Assembly (NCBI GenBank): GCA_036507285.1
Contig: CM071845.1
Span: 41,372,252-41,436,251 of the forward strand
From: Trichosanthes cucumerina
Taxonomy: Eukaryota > Streptophyta > Magnoliopsida > Cucurbitales > Cucurbitaceae
Length of the DNA stretch: 64,000 bases
Direction of reading: 5' to 3'
The position numbers and the translations under genes are program-made. This document shows positions 1 to 11,889 of this stretch, piece after piece; positions within the stretch are counted from its first letter, which is position 1, and every line of letters starts with the position of its first letter. The notes beneath the pieces are model-generated. The model did not search any database, had not been told where the DNA came from, and was given only the letters and a program-made list of their open reading frames with translations.

Positions 1-1505
1 CCATTTGGTTTGGGTTGGAGGCAATTTTGTAGAGGAAAAAGAGAGAGAGCTTTCTTCTCTTGGATGCAAAATCCAAAAAAATGAACTTGTTGTTTCAAAA
101 AGCTTCTCACCAAGCCTTTATATAATGGTGAGTGGTGGAGGTAAATCTCCACCAAATTACAATTTTACCACAATCTTATGATATGCAAATCATATTTGCA
201 TATTACATATAATAAGGTATCTCATACCTTATTATACAAATCTCATTTGTATAATTGTGAAATTTTAAATTGAATCACATTCAATTTAATTTCTCTCAAT
301 TCAATTTCTCCAAATTAGCATTAATTAATCAATTAGACTAACCTATAGTTTATTATGAATATCATTCACATTAAACTATATATTATGTCAATCATATCTC
401 ATATAAATGACATAAATACCCTTTTAATGAATTTGAACATTTCAAATCCACACCAAACTGTAAACCCTCAATTTATCAAGTTTGAGCCAACCGAGTGACC
501 TAATGGACCTACAAATGACGAGTTTCAATGATTCAAGATTAACCTGTCAAACTCTTTGACCCGGTTATTCAGCATTCATTAGCGATGGTAACATTCCACT
601 AAAACTCGTAGTTGCACTCCCATCACTGTAGGACAAGTTGTGTCTATTGATATAACCAATGCCCGTGATCGACCCTTCACAGGTTGTTCGTAGACACTAT
701 TGGGTCAAATTACCATTTTACCCCTGTGTCTACCTCTTGCTCCTTAATTCCCACTGCTCCTCTAATGAACAACTACGTTGCATGGTCCGACCATGAACAA
801 CATCCCTCTCGACCCAATGAGAGGGTGGGTGGTCATTGTCCAAGACCTAGAGACAACACTTAAGGGAACAACCCCTCTAGTTTACCTAATTAGGGAACGA
901 GTGAATTCTATCTCGCATAGTCAAGTTCTCAGCTCCCCACGTGGTCCTGTCCCTGAGAAGATAGGCATATTGGGGGAGTAACTATGACCACCGTCACCCG
1001 TACTAGTCAAAGGACAGACCCCCGCAAACAGGAGTTCGTAAGACGCTCAGGATTAAGGTCGAGTCACTATTGGTCATCTACGAAGTTATTAACCCTATAC
1101 TGTTAGTGGTGTTACATCAGTAAGTCTAATAATTCATGGTCCGGTCTTGTACAATCTCATTGCACAGGATGCTCCCACTAGCATGTCAACCACATGAACG
1201 AGTTGGATCACCTCATTTGTATCTAATACAAAGCGGGCCGCATCCACAGCGTATCAAGGATTAGGTCTCCAACCCAATCCGTATATTGTAGGTCGTTCGG
1301 GTCATTAACTCGAACGTGATCCTCCCTGTGTGTCCACTGCACACCGTTCAAGTTCTAGTTCTCTCATAATTCAATGATCCCGGAGCATACTTTATTGGAT
1401 TATGTTTATGAATATGTGAGACACAAATTGATGAAAAAATAAATCTTATTTATTTCAACTTGGAATATTAAAAAGTTACACGAGATTAGGACATACATCC
1501 CAACA
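1..1505 (-). mobile_element. Copia LTR, type C, partial (runs off left edge)
   Basis: Read on the minus strand this starts at 1505 with TGTTGGGATGTATGTCCTAATC and runs leftwards out of the window, so its CA end is not seen. It aligns by eye with the complete C LTRs at 18832-20639 and 33027-34879, sharing the TCTCATAATTCAATGA, GTCAACCACATGAACGA and TTGCATATTACATATAA stretches. Short ORFs inside it (for example near 778-981) recur in other LTR copies at the same place and have no protein features. Whether it is solo or an end of an element cannot be told here; the right flank is CTAAG. Confidence 0.85.
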
Positions 1506-1785
1506 CTAAGTTGAAAAACAAACTAAAGCAACCCTATCCTTTTTAGGAATTCACGTTGTTCCGACCCCTATGATCAGGCCCTCCGAAGGGATTCTCTGGT
1601 CCAGGCCAAACTAGGAGACATATCATAGGTGTCTCATGGTGTGAATCGATAGAAGAGACCGTGGGACCCGTTGTCGTTAGTCCCGCTCCCACTCACTATA
1701 AGTACTCTCTCCATTCAACTTAATTTCAACCCATACAAACACCACCCGAAGGTGGAAATTTCATGTATCATATACACTTTATTTT
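1506..1785 (-). mobile_element. Copia 5' leader fragment, minus strand
   Basis: The reverse complement matches the untranslated leader between PBS and gag seen in the other copia elements: GGCGGTGTTTGTATGGG-like, GAATGGAGAGAGTACTTATAGTGAGTGGGAGC, and the CGGAGGGCCTGATCATAGG block (compare 51110-51270 and 60800-60980). No ORF. It has an internal deletion near 1755 compared with the leader at 51000. It is cut on the left by a C LTR and on the right by the A-type LTR. Confidence 0.75.
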
Positions 1786-3759
1786 TGTTGGGATTTGTGC
1801 CCTAAAACTAGTAGTTTGTAATTATGTTCTAATTAATGTAATAAAGTATTATTATTTCAATAAAGTGTTATTCTTCGTTATCTACGAGTTTGCCATTATT
1901 TAAACCCTAAATCCAATAAACTAAACATCCAAGGTTGTTAAAAGAATCTTTAACTGAATGTAAAAAACATAAAAAGGATCTAGGTTCGAGATACAGCCTA
2001 AAGGGTCTATAGTTAAGGGATAAGGTTTGGGTACCTTATCCTGGTTAAACTGTGGATGTGGCCCACGTTGTATTTGATACAAACACTGTGATCCTAACGT
2101 GTTCGTGTAGATGACATGTGAGTGGGGATATCCTATGTAATGACATTACATAAGACCGGACCGCGAAATAGTAATCTCTAGCTGTAACTCCGTTGACTAG
2201 TTAGGTTTCTATTTCACTAGGATGACCTAGGTAACTTGATCTCAATCCTGAGCAAGTTACGAACTCTTGTTCGCGAGGGATTGTCCTTTGACTAGTATGG
2301 GTGAGAGTGGCCACATTCGCCGACTAAATATGCCTACCTTCTTGGGGACAAGACCGAGTGAGCGGCTGGGAACTTAACTTAGCAAGATGGAATTCACTTC
2401 TTCCCGCCTACTAGGGCAAGTAAAGGAATGTTCCCTTAAGTGGTGTCTCCAGGACTTGAACAAAGGGCCTAACCCTCTCATTGGCCCGAGAGGGACTCTA
2501 TTTGTTGGTAGGACCACAAACAAATTGTTCATTAGAGGAGCACTGGTACTTAAGGCACAAGATGTAACCCAGGGGTAAAACGATAATTTGACCTAGCTGG
2601 TGTTACGAACATTCTTGAAGGATTGACTTGCTGTTATTGGTCAATATGCATGGACTTATAAATATATCTGCAGTGAGAAGAGTGCAGCTGTGAGACTTTA
2701 GTGGAGTGTTCCCGCAGTTAACGAATGTTAATTGGGAGATTAATGAGATTAACCGAGCAATCTTGTATCGTTGGAGCTTCTGATCTTTAGGTCCATTAGG
2801 TCCACCTTCTAGCTCGTAAAAGGTTCTTAGATCATTTGAATTTGAAATGTTCAAATTCATTAGGGAATAAACTTAATGTATATTGATCCAGTATAATATA
2901 TAGTGTTGGAACTATATATTATAAATTTAATGTGGATATGATTCATATTAAATTTTGTGAGAGAATTAAATATTTGAAAGAGTTCAAATATTGAACTCAA
3001 ATGTGAATGTGATTCATGTTTGAAAACTACAGGTTAAAATTTAATGTGCACTGGATGTACATTAAAACTATAGGTTAAAGGGTAATATGATTAAATGAGA
3101 TTTAATCGAAATTAAATATATGATATTTAATTTGTATTATTTAAATATGATTTAAATTAATAATTAAATTTGATTTAATTATATTATTATTATTATTATT
3201 ATTATTATTTTAATAATAAAAAGGTAACGTGTCATCCAGACACGTTCCCCACTACCCCTCCCCTTCTCCCTATCGACAATTTAACAGGGAGAAGGGGGTT
3301 GCTCAATCTATTGATCGATTGATGATTTTCAATGGATAGCTGCAAGAATTCTCTCTCTCTCTAAGTCTCTAGAATTCCCTAATTCTTCCAAATTGTTTGA
3401 ATCCTTCCCACAAAGGAGAGATCTAAACACTCAGAGACATAGAGGGTTTTACAAATTGGTTGTGTTCTGTTGGTGAAAAACAGAGAAGTTTTGAAGTTCT
3501 TGAGTTGCTGAACATTGGAGCAAGGAGTTGTTGTTCTGCAAGTCGAAACTACAAAGGTAATTGTTCCTTCTTCCCTTTAGTTAATTGTTAAACTTAATAT
3601 GTTTGCATGTATGCTATTATCCATGTCTAATAGGATTGGAATTTCCATGCTTGTTATGTATTTATCAATGTACTGATTTTTGTTTTTCAATTAAAACAAT
3701 CAAGCACATTAACGATCCCAAAAACGTTTCCGCTGCTTGAGGAGATCAGATCTCCATCA
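1786..3759 (+). mobile_element. Copia 5' LTR, type A
   Basis: It starts TGTTGGGATTTGTGCC and ends CTCCATCA, directly followed by the tRNA-Met primer-binding site, so it acts as a 5' LTR. Length 1974 bp. The same LTR type occurs inverted at 47626-49497 and at 62581-64000. The antisense 85-codon ORF at 2603-2860 is also present in the copy at 48422-48679; both simply reflect LTR homology. The LTR at the other end of this element (10028) is of a different type. Confidence 0.9.
3181..3209. repeat. (ATT)n microsatellite in LTR
   Basis: About nine uninterrupted ATT units sit inside the A-type LTR in an AT-rich stretch. The inverted copies at 48160-48190 and 63150-63200 lack a long ATT run, so it expanded in this copy. 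Confidence 0.9.
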
Positions 3760-3761
3760 AT

Positions 3762-3774
3762 TGGTATCAGAGCA
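3762..3774 (+). other. Primer-binding site (initiator tRNA-Met)
   Basis: TGGTATCAGAGCA lies three bases after the LTR end. TGGTATCAGAGC is the usual plant copia PBS complementary to the 3' end of initiator tRNA-Met. Confidence 0.92.
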
Positions 3775-5965
3775 ATGCTTCATTTGTTTTGTTTTAAAGC
3801 AAAATTGCATTGATTAGGTGGGAAATGCATTTGGTTTGCTGTAAAACTTGTTTAGGAATGTTTTGACCTTAGTTTACTTTGATTTTGATCAATTAGTATG
3901 TAAAGGCCCCTACGTTTTTGGGCATAAAGTGCATAATTGAGTCTGTAATTGAATTACGAGTCGTTCGGGACCAGTTTCAAGCAATTCGGTGGAGAATCGA
4001 AGGAGAAATTGCAGAAGGAAGCTGCTGTGTTCGTGAGTTTCTGCCACTGCCGAAGCATCAGTGTTGCAACGCTACCAGCAGCGTTTCTGCCACTGCCCAA
4101 GCAACGTTGATGAACGGCGTTGCAACGCTGAAGAATGACGTCGCAACACTAGCACTCCCTATCGACGCGGGTGCTCAAGGGGTCAGCAGCGTTGCAACGC
4201 TACCCCTCAGCATTGCAACACCACCCCGATAGCAGACGCGTAAAAGAAAAAAGCAGGCGTTGCAACGCTCGCATCAGCGTTGCAACGTCATGGGGCATTC
4301 AAGCAGCTGCAGACCGGTTCGGCTGGTTCATTAGTTTTGGTCCGGTTCGAGCGGTTCAAGGCCGGTTCAGGGTGTTTTTGGACCAGTTTCATGAAATAAA
4401 ATTAATGTAATTTTATTTTTTGCAATTTGGGGTCCAAATTATTCCGATTTTACAGTTTTATGTCTTTATGAATGTCATTTAGATTATTCCCACCTTAGGA
4501 TAAGCATGATCATGCATTTTATTTGTATTAAATGTTATATGAATATGGTTAAATGCATGATTAATTTATTTTTAATGAGTAATTAATTATAATTTTTATG
4601 ATTAGATTATATGGTAAATAAATTGCATGAAGCATGAAATTACTTAGTTTAAAATAAATATTATTTTGTTTAAGTAATTTTATAATTCAATTAGTTGAAT
4701 TCCTTTTATAATTCCAATTTGAATAATGATTGTTGGTTTTATAATATAGTTTCTTTATCATAAGTTGATTATTAAATTTATAAAAGTTATAAATTAAAGG
4801 GGTTTTAGAAATCATAACCTATAATAAAGAAATGCATGCAAACATAGGAACTTGGGTTAAATTTAATTAGTTTTAAATCGTTTAAAATTAATTTAGACCT
4901 AAGTTTTAATATCTAATAGGATTAGAAAAGAGTCTTACGTAGTATTTTAGATAGTTTAAAATAAAGTAGGACTTTGGTTATAAGAGAACTCTACCGGTGA
5001 AGTTCTGTCTAAGGCTGGCGGTACTTAAGCTGACGGTTAACGAAACACCTCCTACCTGGGAACTGACCCGAAACCTGAGTTGAATTAACCTTAGTTCTGT
5101 TTTTATCCCTAGGTAATTAAAATGTTTATTTACCTAGACATAAGGTTTTAAGACCTAGTTATAATAGTTATAATAGGCATAGACTTACATAGATTTTTTT
5201 AGCCATAATCCGACTAAGTTAAACCTATACCCTAATCTTAGGAGCTTCAGTGGGAGAAAACGAGATGTTCGCATCAAATTTACTCTCACGTCCTCAAGAG
5301 TTCACACCGTGAGTTCCATGCTCGGCTACGTGTCGTCAATAGGGCGTCCCCCTATGGTATGTGTTTGCGTGGTTCAATACCAAGGTGAATGAGAGAAGTA
5401 TCAATAGTAAATGGGAGCAGGACGCGTGTCAACGTATCCTATGGTGTCCTCCATTAGGTCGCACCGTGAGATTTCTATAGTCCGCCTGCTAGGTTGTCCT
5501 GGAACAGCCAAACCCTACGGAGGGCCTGACTATAGGGATCGGAATACCGCGAACTCCAGAAATTGATAGGGTGTTTTAGGTTGTTTGCCAACAGTTGTCT
5601 TTCTTACTAGTAGCCTCTTGGCTCGGGCCTATTGGATTTGAAAATGGTAGGGTCACATTTACGGGATGAGTTAAGCTAGTTAACAAGTCCTTGACCAAAC
5701 AAACGGTAGCTAAGGACCATTGGGGCATGAGATGTTACGGTAGTGGGAATTGGTGAGAGAGTCTCAATTCAAGGGAGGAATTCTTCGACCTGGAGCGGAG
5801 GTTTTTGTTCTAAACCCTTGAAGTATCACTGCAAAATTAAAAGGTTTAATTTAAATAGTGAGTTTAGTTTAAACACTAGGGTTCTTTAATAATTATGCTA
5901 AATTTGATTGATTTTTACAATGGGTTAAAAGGCATAACTAATTAGAACTATTTTGCATTTTTAGC
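3775..5965 (+). other. Long copia leader (5' UTR), no gene
   Basis: About 2.2 kb between PBS and gag. The short ORFs in it (3918-4232, 4171-4410) cover the palindrome cluster and are not conserved in other leaders. Two blocks recur in every copia leader of the window: one around 4985-5090 (TTTAAGCTGACGG ... CTACCTGGGAACTGACC at 14622-14715, 26902-26996, 50690-50785, 60378-60475) and one around 5295-5570 (GTTCACACCGTGAG, TGGCGCAAA-GGGAGCGTCCCCCTT, GGAGGGCCTGA-TATAGG). Function unknown; position suggests packaging or RNA structure, which is inference. Confidence 0.75.
4060..4290 (+). repeat. Cluster of GCGTTGCAACGC palindromes (copia leader)
   Basis: Exact 12-base palindromes at 4117-4128, 4189-4200 and 4257-4268, with one-mismatch copies near 4063 and at 4277-4288 and weaker ones (CATTGCAACA near 4211). 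Spacing is irregular, 20-70 bp, so this is not a simple tandem array. The same motif is found in the Athila-like LTRs. Confidence 0.9.
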
Positions 5966-6869
5966 ATGTCGTCCTCAATAATAGCCTTACTTAAAAGCGA
6001 CCGTTTAACTGGTGAGAATTTTACTACGTGGAAGTCCAACCTGAATACGATTTTGGTTGTTGATGACCTAAAGTTTGTATTGCACGAGGAATGTCCTTAG
6101 GTCCCCGCCGTAACGCTCCTCAATCTCATTAAGGAAGCATCGACGCCATTGGATCAAGGCCAATGACAAGGCCAAGGTCTACATTTTGGCTAGTGTTTCG
6201 AAGTTCGCCAAAAGCACGAGGCATGGTCTCATTTCGTGAGATCATGAGTTCATTGGCAGAAATGTTTGGAAAACCAAATGCGGGACAGATTCGACACACG
6301 AATCCCTCAAATACGTTTATAACTCCCGTATGAAGGAGGGTCATCGGTGAGAGAACACGTTCTTGATCGATGGTCCACTTCAACGTCATTTGAGATGAAG
6401 CGAGGCGGTCATTGACGAACAAAGTAAGGTATCATTCATTTTGGAATCTCTTCCGAAGAGTTTCCTACAATTCCGCATCAATGCGGTAATGAACAAGATA
6501 CAGTATAACCTGACTACTTTCCTTAATGAACTACAAATTTTCCAGTCTCTTATGAAGAATAAGGGACAGGCTGATGGAGAGGCAAATCTGTTTGCCCACT
6601 CCAGAAGGTTCCAGAAGGGTTCATACTCTGGGACAAAATCCTGTAGCTCATCTTCTGGGCTTAAGAAGACCCAAAAGAAGAAAATATGTGGGAAAGGGAA
6701 GGCACCTACTGCTGACAAAGTCAAGAGAAAAGTCAAGGTTGGAGATAAAGGAAAATGTTTCCACTGCAACGTAGATGGGCATTGGAAGCGAAACTGCCCA
6801 AAATACCTTGCGGAGCTCAAAGAGAAGAAAGGTAAATCAGATTTACTTGTTCTTGAAACTTGTTTAGTG
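5966..6869 (+). pseudogene. gag: Copia gag, broken
   Basis: Capsid/nucleocapsid part of a copia polyprotein. The start at 5966 gives an N-terminus beginning MSSSIIALL, matching the gag starts at 51672 and 61374. The frame stops at TAG 6098-6100, where paralogues have CAG, and is shifted several times between 6100 and 6440. It is open again from 6441: MESLPKSFLQFR is the UBN2/gag-like segment, followed by a lysine-rich linker and a CCHC zinc knuckle CFHCNVDGHWKRNC (from 6756) with all four ligands present. It continues without a break into protease. Because of stops and shifts it cannot make full-length Gag. Confidence 0.85.
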
Positions 6870-7118
6870 GAAAATGATGATTTTACCTGGATACTTGATT
6901 CAGGAGCCACTAATCACGTTTGCTCTTCATTTCAGGGTCGGAATGGGAGACGTCGTCTCAACTCGTGCAGTGGGAGGTGCCAAGCTATTTTTCGGAGATA
7001 GATATCTTTTATTAAAAATCTGTATATAGTTCCTAAGCTAAAAAAGAACTTAATTTCTATCTCTTGTTTAATAGAACTTGGATATTGTATTTCTTTTTCG
7101 ATTAATGAAGCGATCATT
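6870..7118 (+). pseudogene. pol: Copia aspartic protease, truncated
   Basis: WILDSGATNHVCSSFQ (Asp codon at 6897) is the copia retropepsin active site (D-S-G-A). Right after it, about 6935, a deletion removes the segment that follows FQG in the paralogues (compare 62325-62380), which also shifts the frame. The downstream part in another frame still shows VVSTRAVGGAKLFFGDRYLL and LISISCLIE. The enzyme would cut the polyprotein in the virus-like particle; this copy is dead. Confidence 0.85.
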
Positions 7119-8383
7119 TTGAAAGAAGGTGTCAATATTTCTTGTGATAAATTGAATAATGGCTTGTACGTACTGAAACCGAATAAAACCAAAGAAATTT
7201 TAAATCATGAGATGTTTAAAAATGCTAGTACTCAAAATAAAAGGCAAAGAATTTCTCAAAATAATAATACCTATCTATGGCATCTTAGACTTGGTGATAT
7301 TAATCTCAACCGGATTGAGAGACTCTCTAAGAATGGACTTCTAAACAAGTTAGAAGATGATTCTTTACCGCCTTGCGAGTCTTGCTTGGAAGGTAAAATG
7401 ACAAAGCGACCTTTTACTGGAAAAGGTTATAGAGTCGTAGAGCCCCTAGAACTTGTGCATTCGGATCATTGTGGTCCGGTGAATGTTAAAGCTCGAGGTG
7501 GGTACGAATATTTCATCTCTTTCATAGATGATTATTCGAGGTATGGTTATCTATACCTAATGCATCACTAGTCTGAAGCTCTTGAAAGTTCAAAGAGTAT
7601 AAGGCTGAAGTAGAGAATGCATTAGGAAAAACCATTAAAACACTTCGATCTGATCGAGGTGGAGAGTATGTGGATTTGAGGTTCCAGGACTATATGATAG
7701 AACATGGAATTAAATCTCAACTCTCAACACCTAATACACCACAGCAAAATGGTGTGTCAGAAAGGAGAAATAGAACCTTGTTGGACATGGTTCGTTCTAT
7801 GATGAGCTATGCTTAGTTGCCTGCCTCGTTTTGGGGATACGTAGTAGAGACTGCAGTTCAAATCTTGAACAGTGTTCCATCAAAAAGTGTTTCAGAAACA
7901 CCTTTTGAACTGTGGAAGGGGCGTAAACCTAGTTTACAACACTTCAGGATTTGGGGTTGTCTGGCACACATGCTCGTGACAAACCCAAAGAAATTTGAAC
8001 CTCGTTCAAAATTATGCCAATTTGTTGGCTATCCCAAAGAAACGAGAGGTGGTTTTTTCTACGACCCACAAGAAAACAAGGTGATTGTATCGACAAACGC
8101 CACGTTCTTGGAGGAAGATCACATGAGGAACCACATACCGCGTAGTAAATTAGTACTAAATGAAGCTACTCACGAACCAACAAGAGTTTTTTATCAAGCT
8201 GGACCTTCATCAAGAGTTGATGGAGGAGTCAGCACCTCAAGTCAGTGTCGTCCTTCTCAATCGTTGGAAATGCCTCGACGCAGTGGGTGGGTTGTTTCCC
8301 AACCTGACCGCTACTTGGGTTTAGCTGAAACTCAAGTTGTCATACCTGATGACGGCGTAGAAGATCCATTGTCTTATAAATAG
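7119..8383 (+). pseudogene. pol: Copia integrase, broken
   Basis: GAG-pre-integrase zinc domain: WHLRLGDINLNR ... CESCLEGK; paralogues at 16992 and 53037 have GHIN, so the second His is Asp here. The DDE core follows: HSDHCGPVNVKARGGYEYF, SFIDDYSRYGYLYLMHH (stop at 7569-7571 plus a one-base shift), then in another frame LRSDRGGEYVDL and the SERRNRT glutamate region near 7755. A further TAG lies in MMSYA*LP at 7814-7816. The C-terminal ORF 7817-8383 carries FWGY, PFELWKGRKPSL, CLAHMLVTNPKKFEPRS and the YPKETRGG-FYDP block typical of copia integrase tails. Confidence 0.88.
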
Positions 8384-9141
8384 GCAAATGACGTAGACAA
8401 GGATCAACAGATCAAAGCCATGGACCTTGAAATAGAGTCAATGGACTTAAATTCAGTATGGGAACTTGTAGACCAACCTGAAGGGGTTAGACCCATAGGG
8501 TGTAAATGGATCTATAAGAGAAAGAGAGATGCAGCCGGAAAGGTACAGACCTAGCTAGGCTTGTAGCAAAGGGTTTTACCCAAAGGGAAGGAGTTGACTA
8601 TGAAGAAACTTTTTCCCCTGTTGCTATGCTGAAGTCTATAAGGATACTCTTGTCCATAGCCGCATTTTATGATTATGAAATTTGGCAAATGGATGTCAAG
8701 ACTTCCTTCTTGAATGGTAATCTTGACGAGAGCATCTATATGTCTCAGCCCGAAGGGTTCATAGCCCAAGGTCAGGAGCAAAAAGTTTGCAAGCTCAATC
8801 GATCCATTTATGGGTTGAAACAAGCCTCAAGATCTTGGAATATAAGGTTTGATACTGCGATCAAGTCTTACGGTTTTGACCAAAACGTTGATGAGCCTTG
8901 TGTTTACAGGATCATCAACGACAAAGTAGCTTTATTGGTACTTTATGTGGATGATATCCTACTCATTGGGAATGATGTAGGATACCTTACTGACATAAAG
9001 AATTGGTTGGTGACCCAATTCCAAATGAAAGATTTGGGAGAGCGCGAGACGTTCTTGGGATTGGATCTTGAGAATCGCAAGAACAGAACGCTAGCACTGT
9101 CTCAAACGTCTTATATCGAAAAAATGTTGTCCAGATATTGA
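8384..9141 (+). pseudogene. pol: Copia reverse transcriptase, broken
   Basis: The RT_2 (RVT_2) family start is seen as SVWELVDQPEGVRPIGCKWIYKRK (near 8450-8520), with a stop before it (8381-8383) and a deletion after KVQT near 8550 that shifts the frame. The rest is open from 8560 to 9141: LVAKGFTQREGVDYEETFSP, QMDVKTSFLNGNLDE, QPEGF, GLKQASRSWN and the catalytic YVDDILLIG. Active-site aspartates are present. Only copia RT in the window with the catalytic motif still readable. Confidence 0.9.
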
Positions 9142-10013
9142 TGCAGAATTCCAAGAGGGGCTTATTACACTTTAGGCATGGAGTTCATCTGTCTAGGGAA
9201 CAGTGTCCCAAGACACCTCAAGAAATTGAGGATATGAGACATATTCCCTATGCCTCTGCAATAGGTAGCTTAATGTATGCTATCCTATGCACGAGGTCGG
9301 ACATTTGTTATGCAGTGGGAATAGCCAGTAGGTACCAGTCCGATCCAGGATTAGACCACTGGACAACAGTTAAAAATATCCTAAAGTACCTAAGGAGAAC
9401 GGGGGACTATACGCTTGTGTATGGGTCTAAGGATTTGATCCTCACTGGATACACGGATTCTGACTTTCAGACTGATAAAGATTCTCGGAAATCTACATCA
9501 GGGTCAGTATTTACTCTTAAGGGAGGAGTTGTAGTATGGCGAAGCGTCAAGCAAGGATGCAACACTGATTCCACCATGGAGGTCGAATATGTAGCAGCTT
9601 GTGAAACAGCTAAAGAGGCCGTTTGGTTAAGGAAATTCTTGCTAAATTTGGAAGTTGTTCCAAATATGACTTTGCCCATCACGTTGTATTGCGATAACAG
9701 TGGTGCAATGGAAAAGTTGAGGGAACCCCAAAGTCACAAGAGGAGAAAGCACATTGAGCAGAAATATCATCTCATCCAGGGGATCATGCATAGAGGAGAC
9801 GTGATTTTCACGAAGATAGCCTCAGAGCACAACGTTGTTGATCCTTTTACAAAGGCTCTCATGGCTAAAGTATTTGAGAGTCACCTAGAAAGGTCTAGGT
9901 TTACAAGTCTTCCCCAACTAGGGCAAGTGGGAGTATTTTGTACAAAATGGTTTAAATGCACTAGTTTATTGTATTTACATTACTGTAATGTTTTAGTACT
10001 CCACAAGCTTTAG
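9138..10013 (+). pseudogene. pol: Copia RNase H with altered C-terminus
   Basis: Starts one frame away from RT (RT stop at 9139-9141), so a frameshift separates them. The frame is open for about 290 codons: YASAIGSLMYAILCTRSDI, then RNase H carboxylates in TDSDFQTDKDSRKSTSG, MEVEYVA, LYCDNSGA and HNVVDPFTKAL. The last ~30 residues after SRFTSLPQLGQ look unlike the usual short copia ending, and the stop falls in the polypurine tract. This is the longest intact domain of the window. Confidence 0.88.
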
Positions 10014-10027
10014 GTCAAGTGGGAGAT
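10014..10027 (+). other. Polypurine tract
   Basis: GTCAAGTGGGAGAT directly before the TG of the 3' LTR; AAGTGGGAG is the usual copia plus-strand primer site. Confidence 0.85.
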
Positions 10028-11592
10028 TGTTGGGATTTATGCCCTAAACTTTTGTAATTTTGATCAAATAAATAAAGGGTTATTTGTTTTGATAAAATTA
10101 TATTCTTACTTTATAAATCCAATAAACTAAGCTCCAAGGTTATAATATATCTTGAACATTAGTGTAGTGGACACTATTTTGATTGTGTTCAAGAATATAA
10201 CCTAAATGGTCTATGGTATAAGAATAAGGTTGGAAACCTTATTCTGGTAACACCATGGATGCGGTCCACTTTGTAATTAGTACAAATTTGTTAATCCAAC
10301 TCATTCATGTGGTTGACATGCGAGTGGGGGCATCCTGTATGAAGAGTTCATACAAGACCAGACTGCAAATTATTAGTCTAACTAGTGTAACACCGTTAAC
10401 AGGATAAGACTGATAATTTATAAATGGTCATTAGTGACTCGACCTAAATCATGAGCAAGTTAAGAACTCCTGCTTATAGGGGTTTGTCCTTAGGCTAGTA
10501 TGGGTGAGAGTGGCCTGTAGCCGATTCAATAAGCGTACCTTCTTAGGGACAGAATCTCGTAGGTAGCTAGGAACTTAACTGCGCAAGATGGAATTCATTC
10601 ATTCCTACACTATGGAATTAGATAGGTTGTTCCCTTAAGAACTGACTCGAGGTCTTGAACAATGGGGCCCCACACTCTATGAGGGTATGAGTCTAAGGTA
10701 GGACCTTAGACTTGTTGTTCATTAGAGGATCAGTGGTGCTTAAGGAACAAAGAGGTAATCATAAGGGTAAAACGGTAATTTGACCCAGCTGTAATTACGA
10801 ACAACCTGTGAATGGTCGACTAATGGGTAATGACAATATCAGTGGACACAATATTATCTACAGTGAGGAGAGTGCAGCTACAAGTCTATAGTGGAGTGAC
10901 TTGTAGTCAATGAATATTGATTAACTGGATCAAAGAGTTTGGTCAGTTAATCTCACATTATTGGAGCTCATGAACTGTAGGTCCATTAGGTCCCTCCGTT
11001 GGCTCAACATGGTTATATTGAGGGTATAAAGTTAGGAATGAAATTGAACTGTTCAAATTTCATACATGAGATGTTATATCAGTTATATGTGATATAATTG
11101 ATATAATATATAGTTTTAATGTGAATTAGATTGACATATTAACTATATACTAAAGAGAGAAAGAAAGAGGGATAGGATGCTAATTTCCATCCCTATCTGC
11201 TCCTATATATATAGTTCCATAAATTGCAATAAAAAAAAAGCCAATCTCAAGATTAACAAACCTAAGCCTTTGTTGTGTTGTTGGAAAAGTTCCAAAACAC
11301 AAACTCTCTCACAACATCTCATCACACCTAAAGGGAACCCACATTCCTCCCTCACCTAGAGAACAACGGAGAAGCTCCGGTGGTAGTGTCGGTGAACATT
11401 CGGGTTCATGTTGCTATGATCGTGAACGTGGGAGAAGGAGCACTTGAAGAAAGTGTTCTACGAAGGTAATATCTCGCTGTCCATATTGTTATCATATGCT
11501 TAATCTAGGTTGAATTGTTCTTGAATGTAATTTTTGTAACGAAATCAAGAACGTGCGATCCACTATCGCTTTCGCTACAGGATTCGATTCCA
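10028..11592 (+). mobile_element. Copia LTR, type B, in 3' LTR position
   Basis: Starts TGTTGGGATTTATGCCC after the PPT and resembles the B LTR at 12133-13588 along its length, ending GATTCGATTCC, after which the sequence changes to a minus-strand leader. A TATATATATA box is at 11204-11213. It is of another type than the LTR at 1786, so the element is not a simple insertion with paired LTRs. No target duplication was found (ATTTT before 1786; no match after 11592). Confidence 0.85.
11204..11213 (+). promoter_or_regulatory. Likely TATA box of B-type LTR
   Basis: TATATATATA about 380 bp before the LTR end; a matching TATATATAT is at 13232-13240 in the next B LTR. Position and conservation suggest the LTR promoter. 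Confidence 0.5.
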
Positions 11593-11889
11593 AACAGTTG
11601 CAAGTTCCTAACGCCAACGGTGTTGCAACGTTGATCTGCTGCACACCTGCCTCCCGCACATACAACGTTTAGATGCCGAAGAATAGCGTCTCAACGCCAA
11701 CACTTGTCCAACAACATTGTTTTTCCATTTCACCCGTTTTCGCTCCATTTTCTTCACAACAACTCTTGTCACGATCAACACGGACTTACAAACTCGATTT
11801 ACTTTCTAAAATGCCCAAAAACACTAGGCGTTTACATTGATCAAATCAACAGAGAAGTAAATCTAAATAAAAGTGCCAAACACCGAACG
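11593..11889 (-). mobile_element. Copia leader start fragment, minus strand
   Basis: Reverse complement reads GTTGATTTGATCAATGTAAACGCC ... GGGCATTTTAGAAAGTAAATCGAGTTTGTAAG, which is the leader just downstream of the PBS in the C-type copy at 56250-56330, then TTGCAACG-type motifs. The PBS and the last part of the LTR are missing, so a deletion joined LTR to leader near 11889. Confidence 0.7.

Noticed and set aside
778..981. Short ORFs inside C-type LTRs (also at 19773-19955, 21462-21644, 27932-28123, 54949-55137, 59163-59345)
   Set aside because: They recur only because the LTRs are homologous, several need non-ATG starts, and they have no domain or codon character.
6386..6910. 174-codon ORF on the minus strand
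   Set aside because: It is the antisense of gag with its zinc knuckle and has no features of its own.
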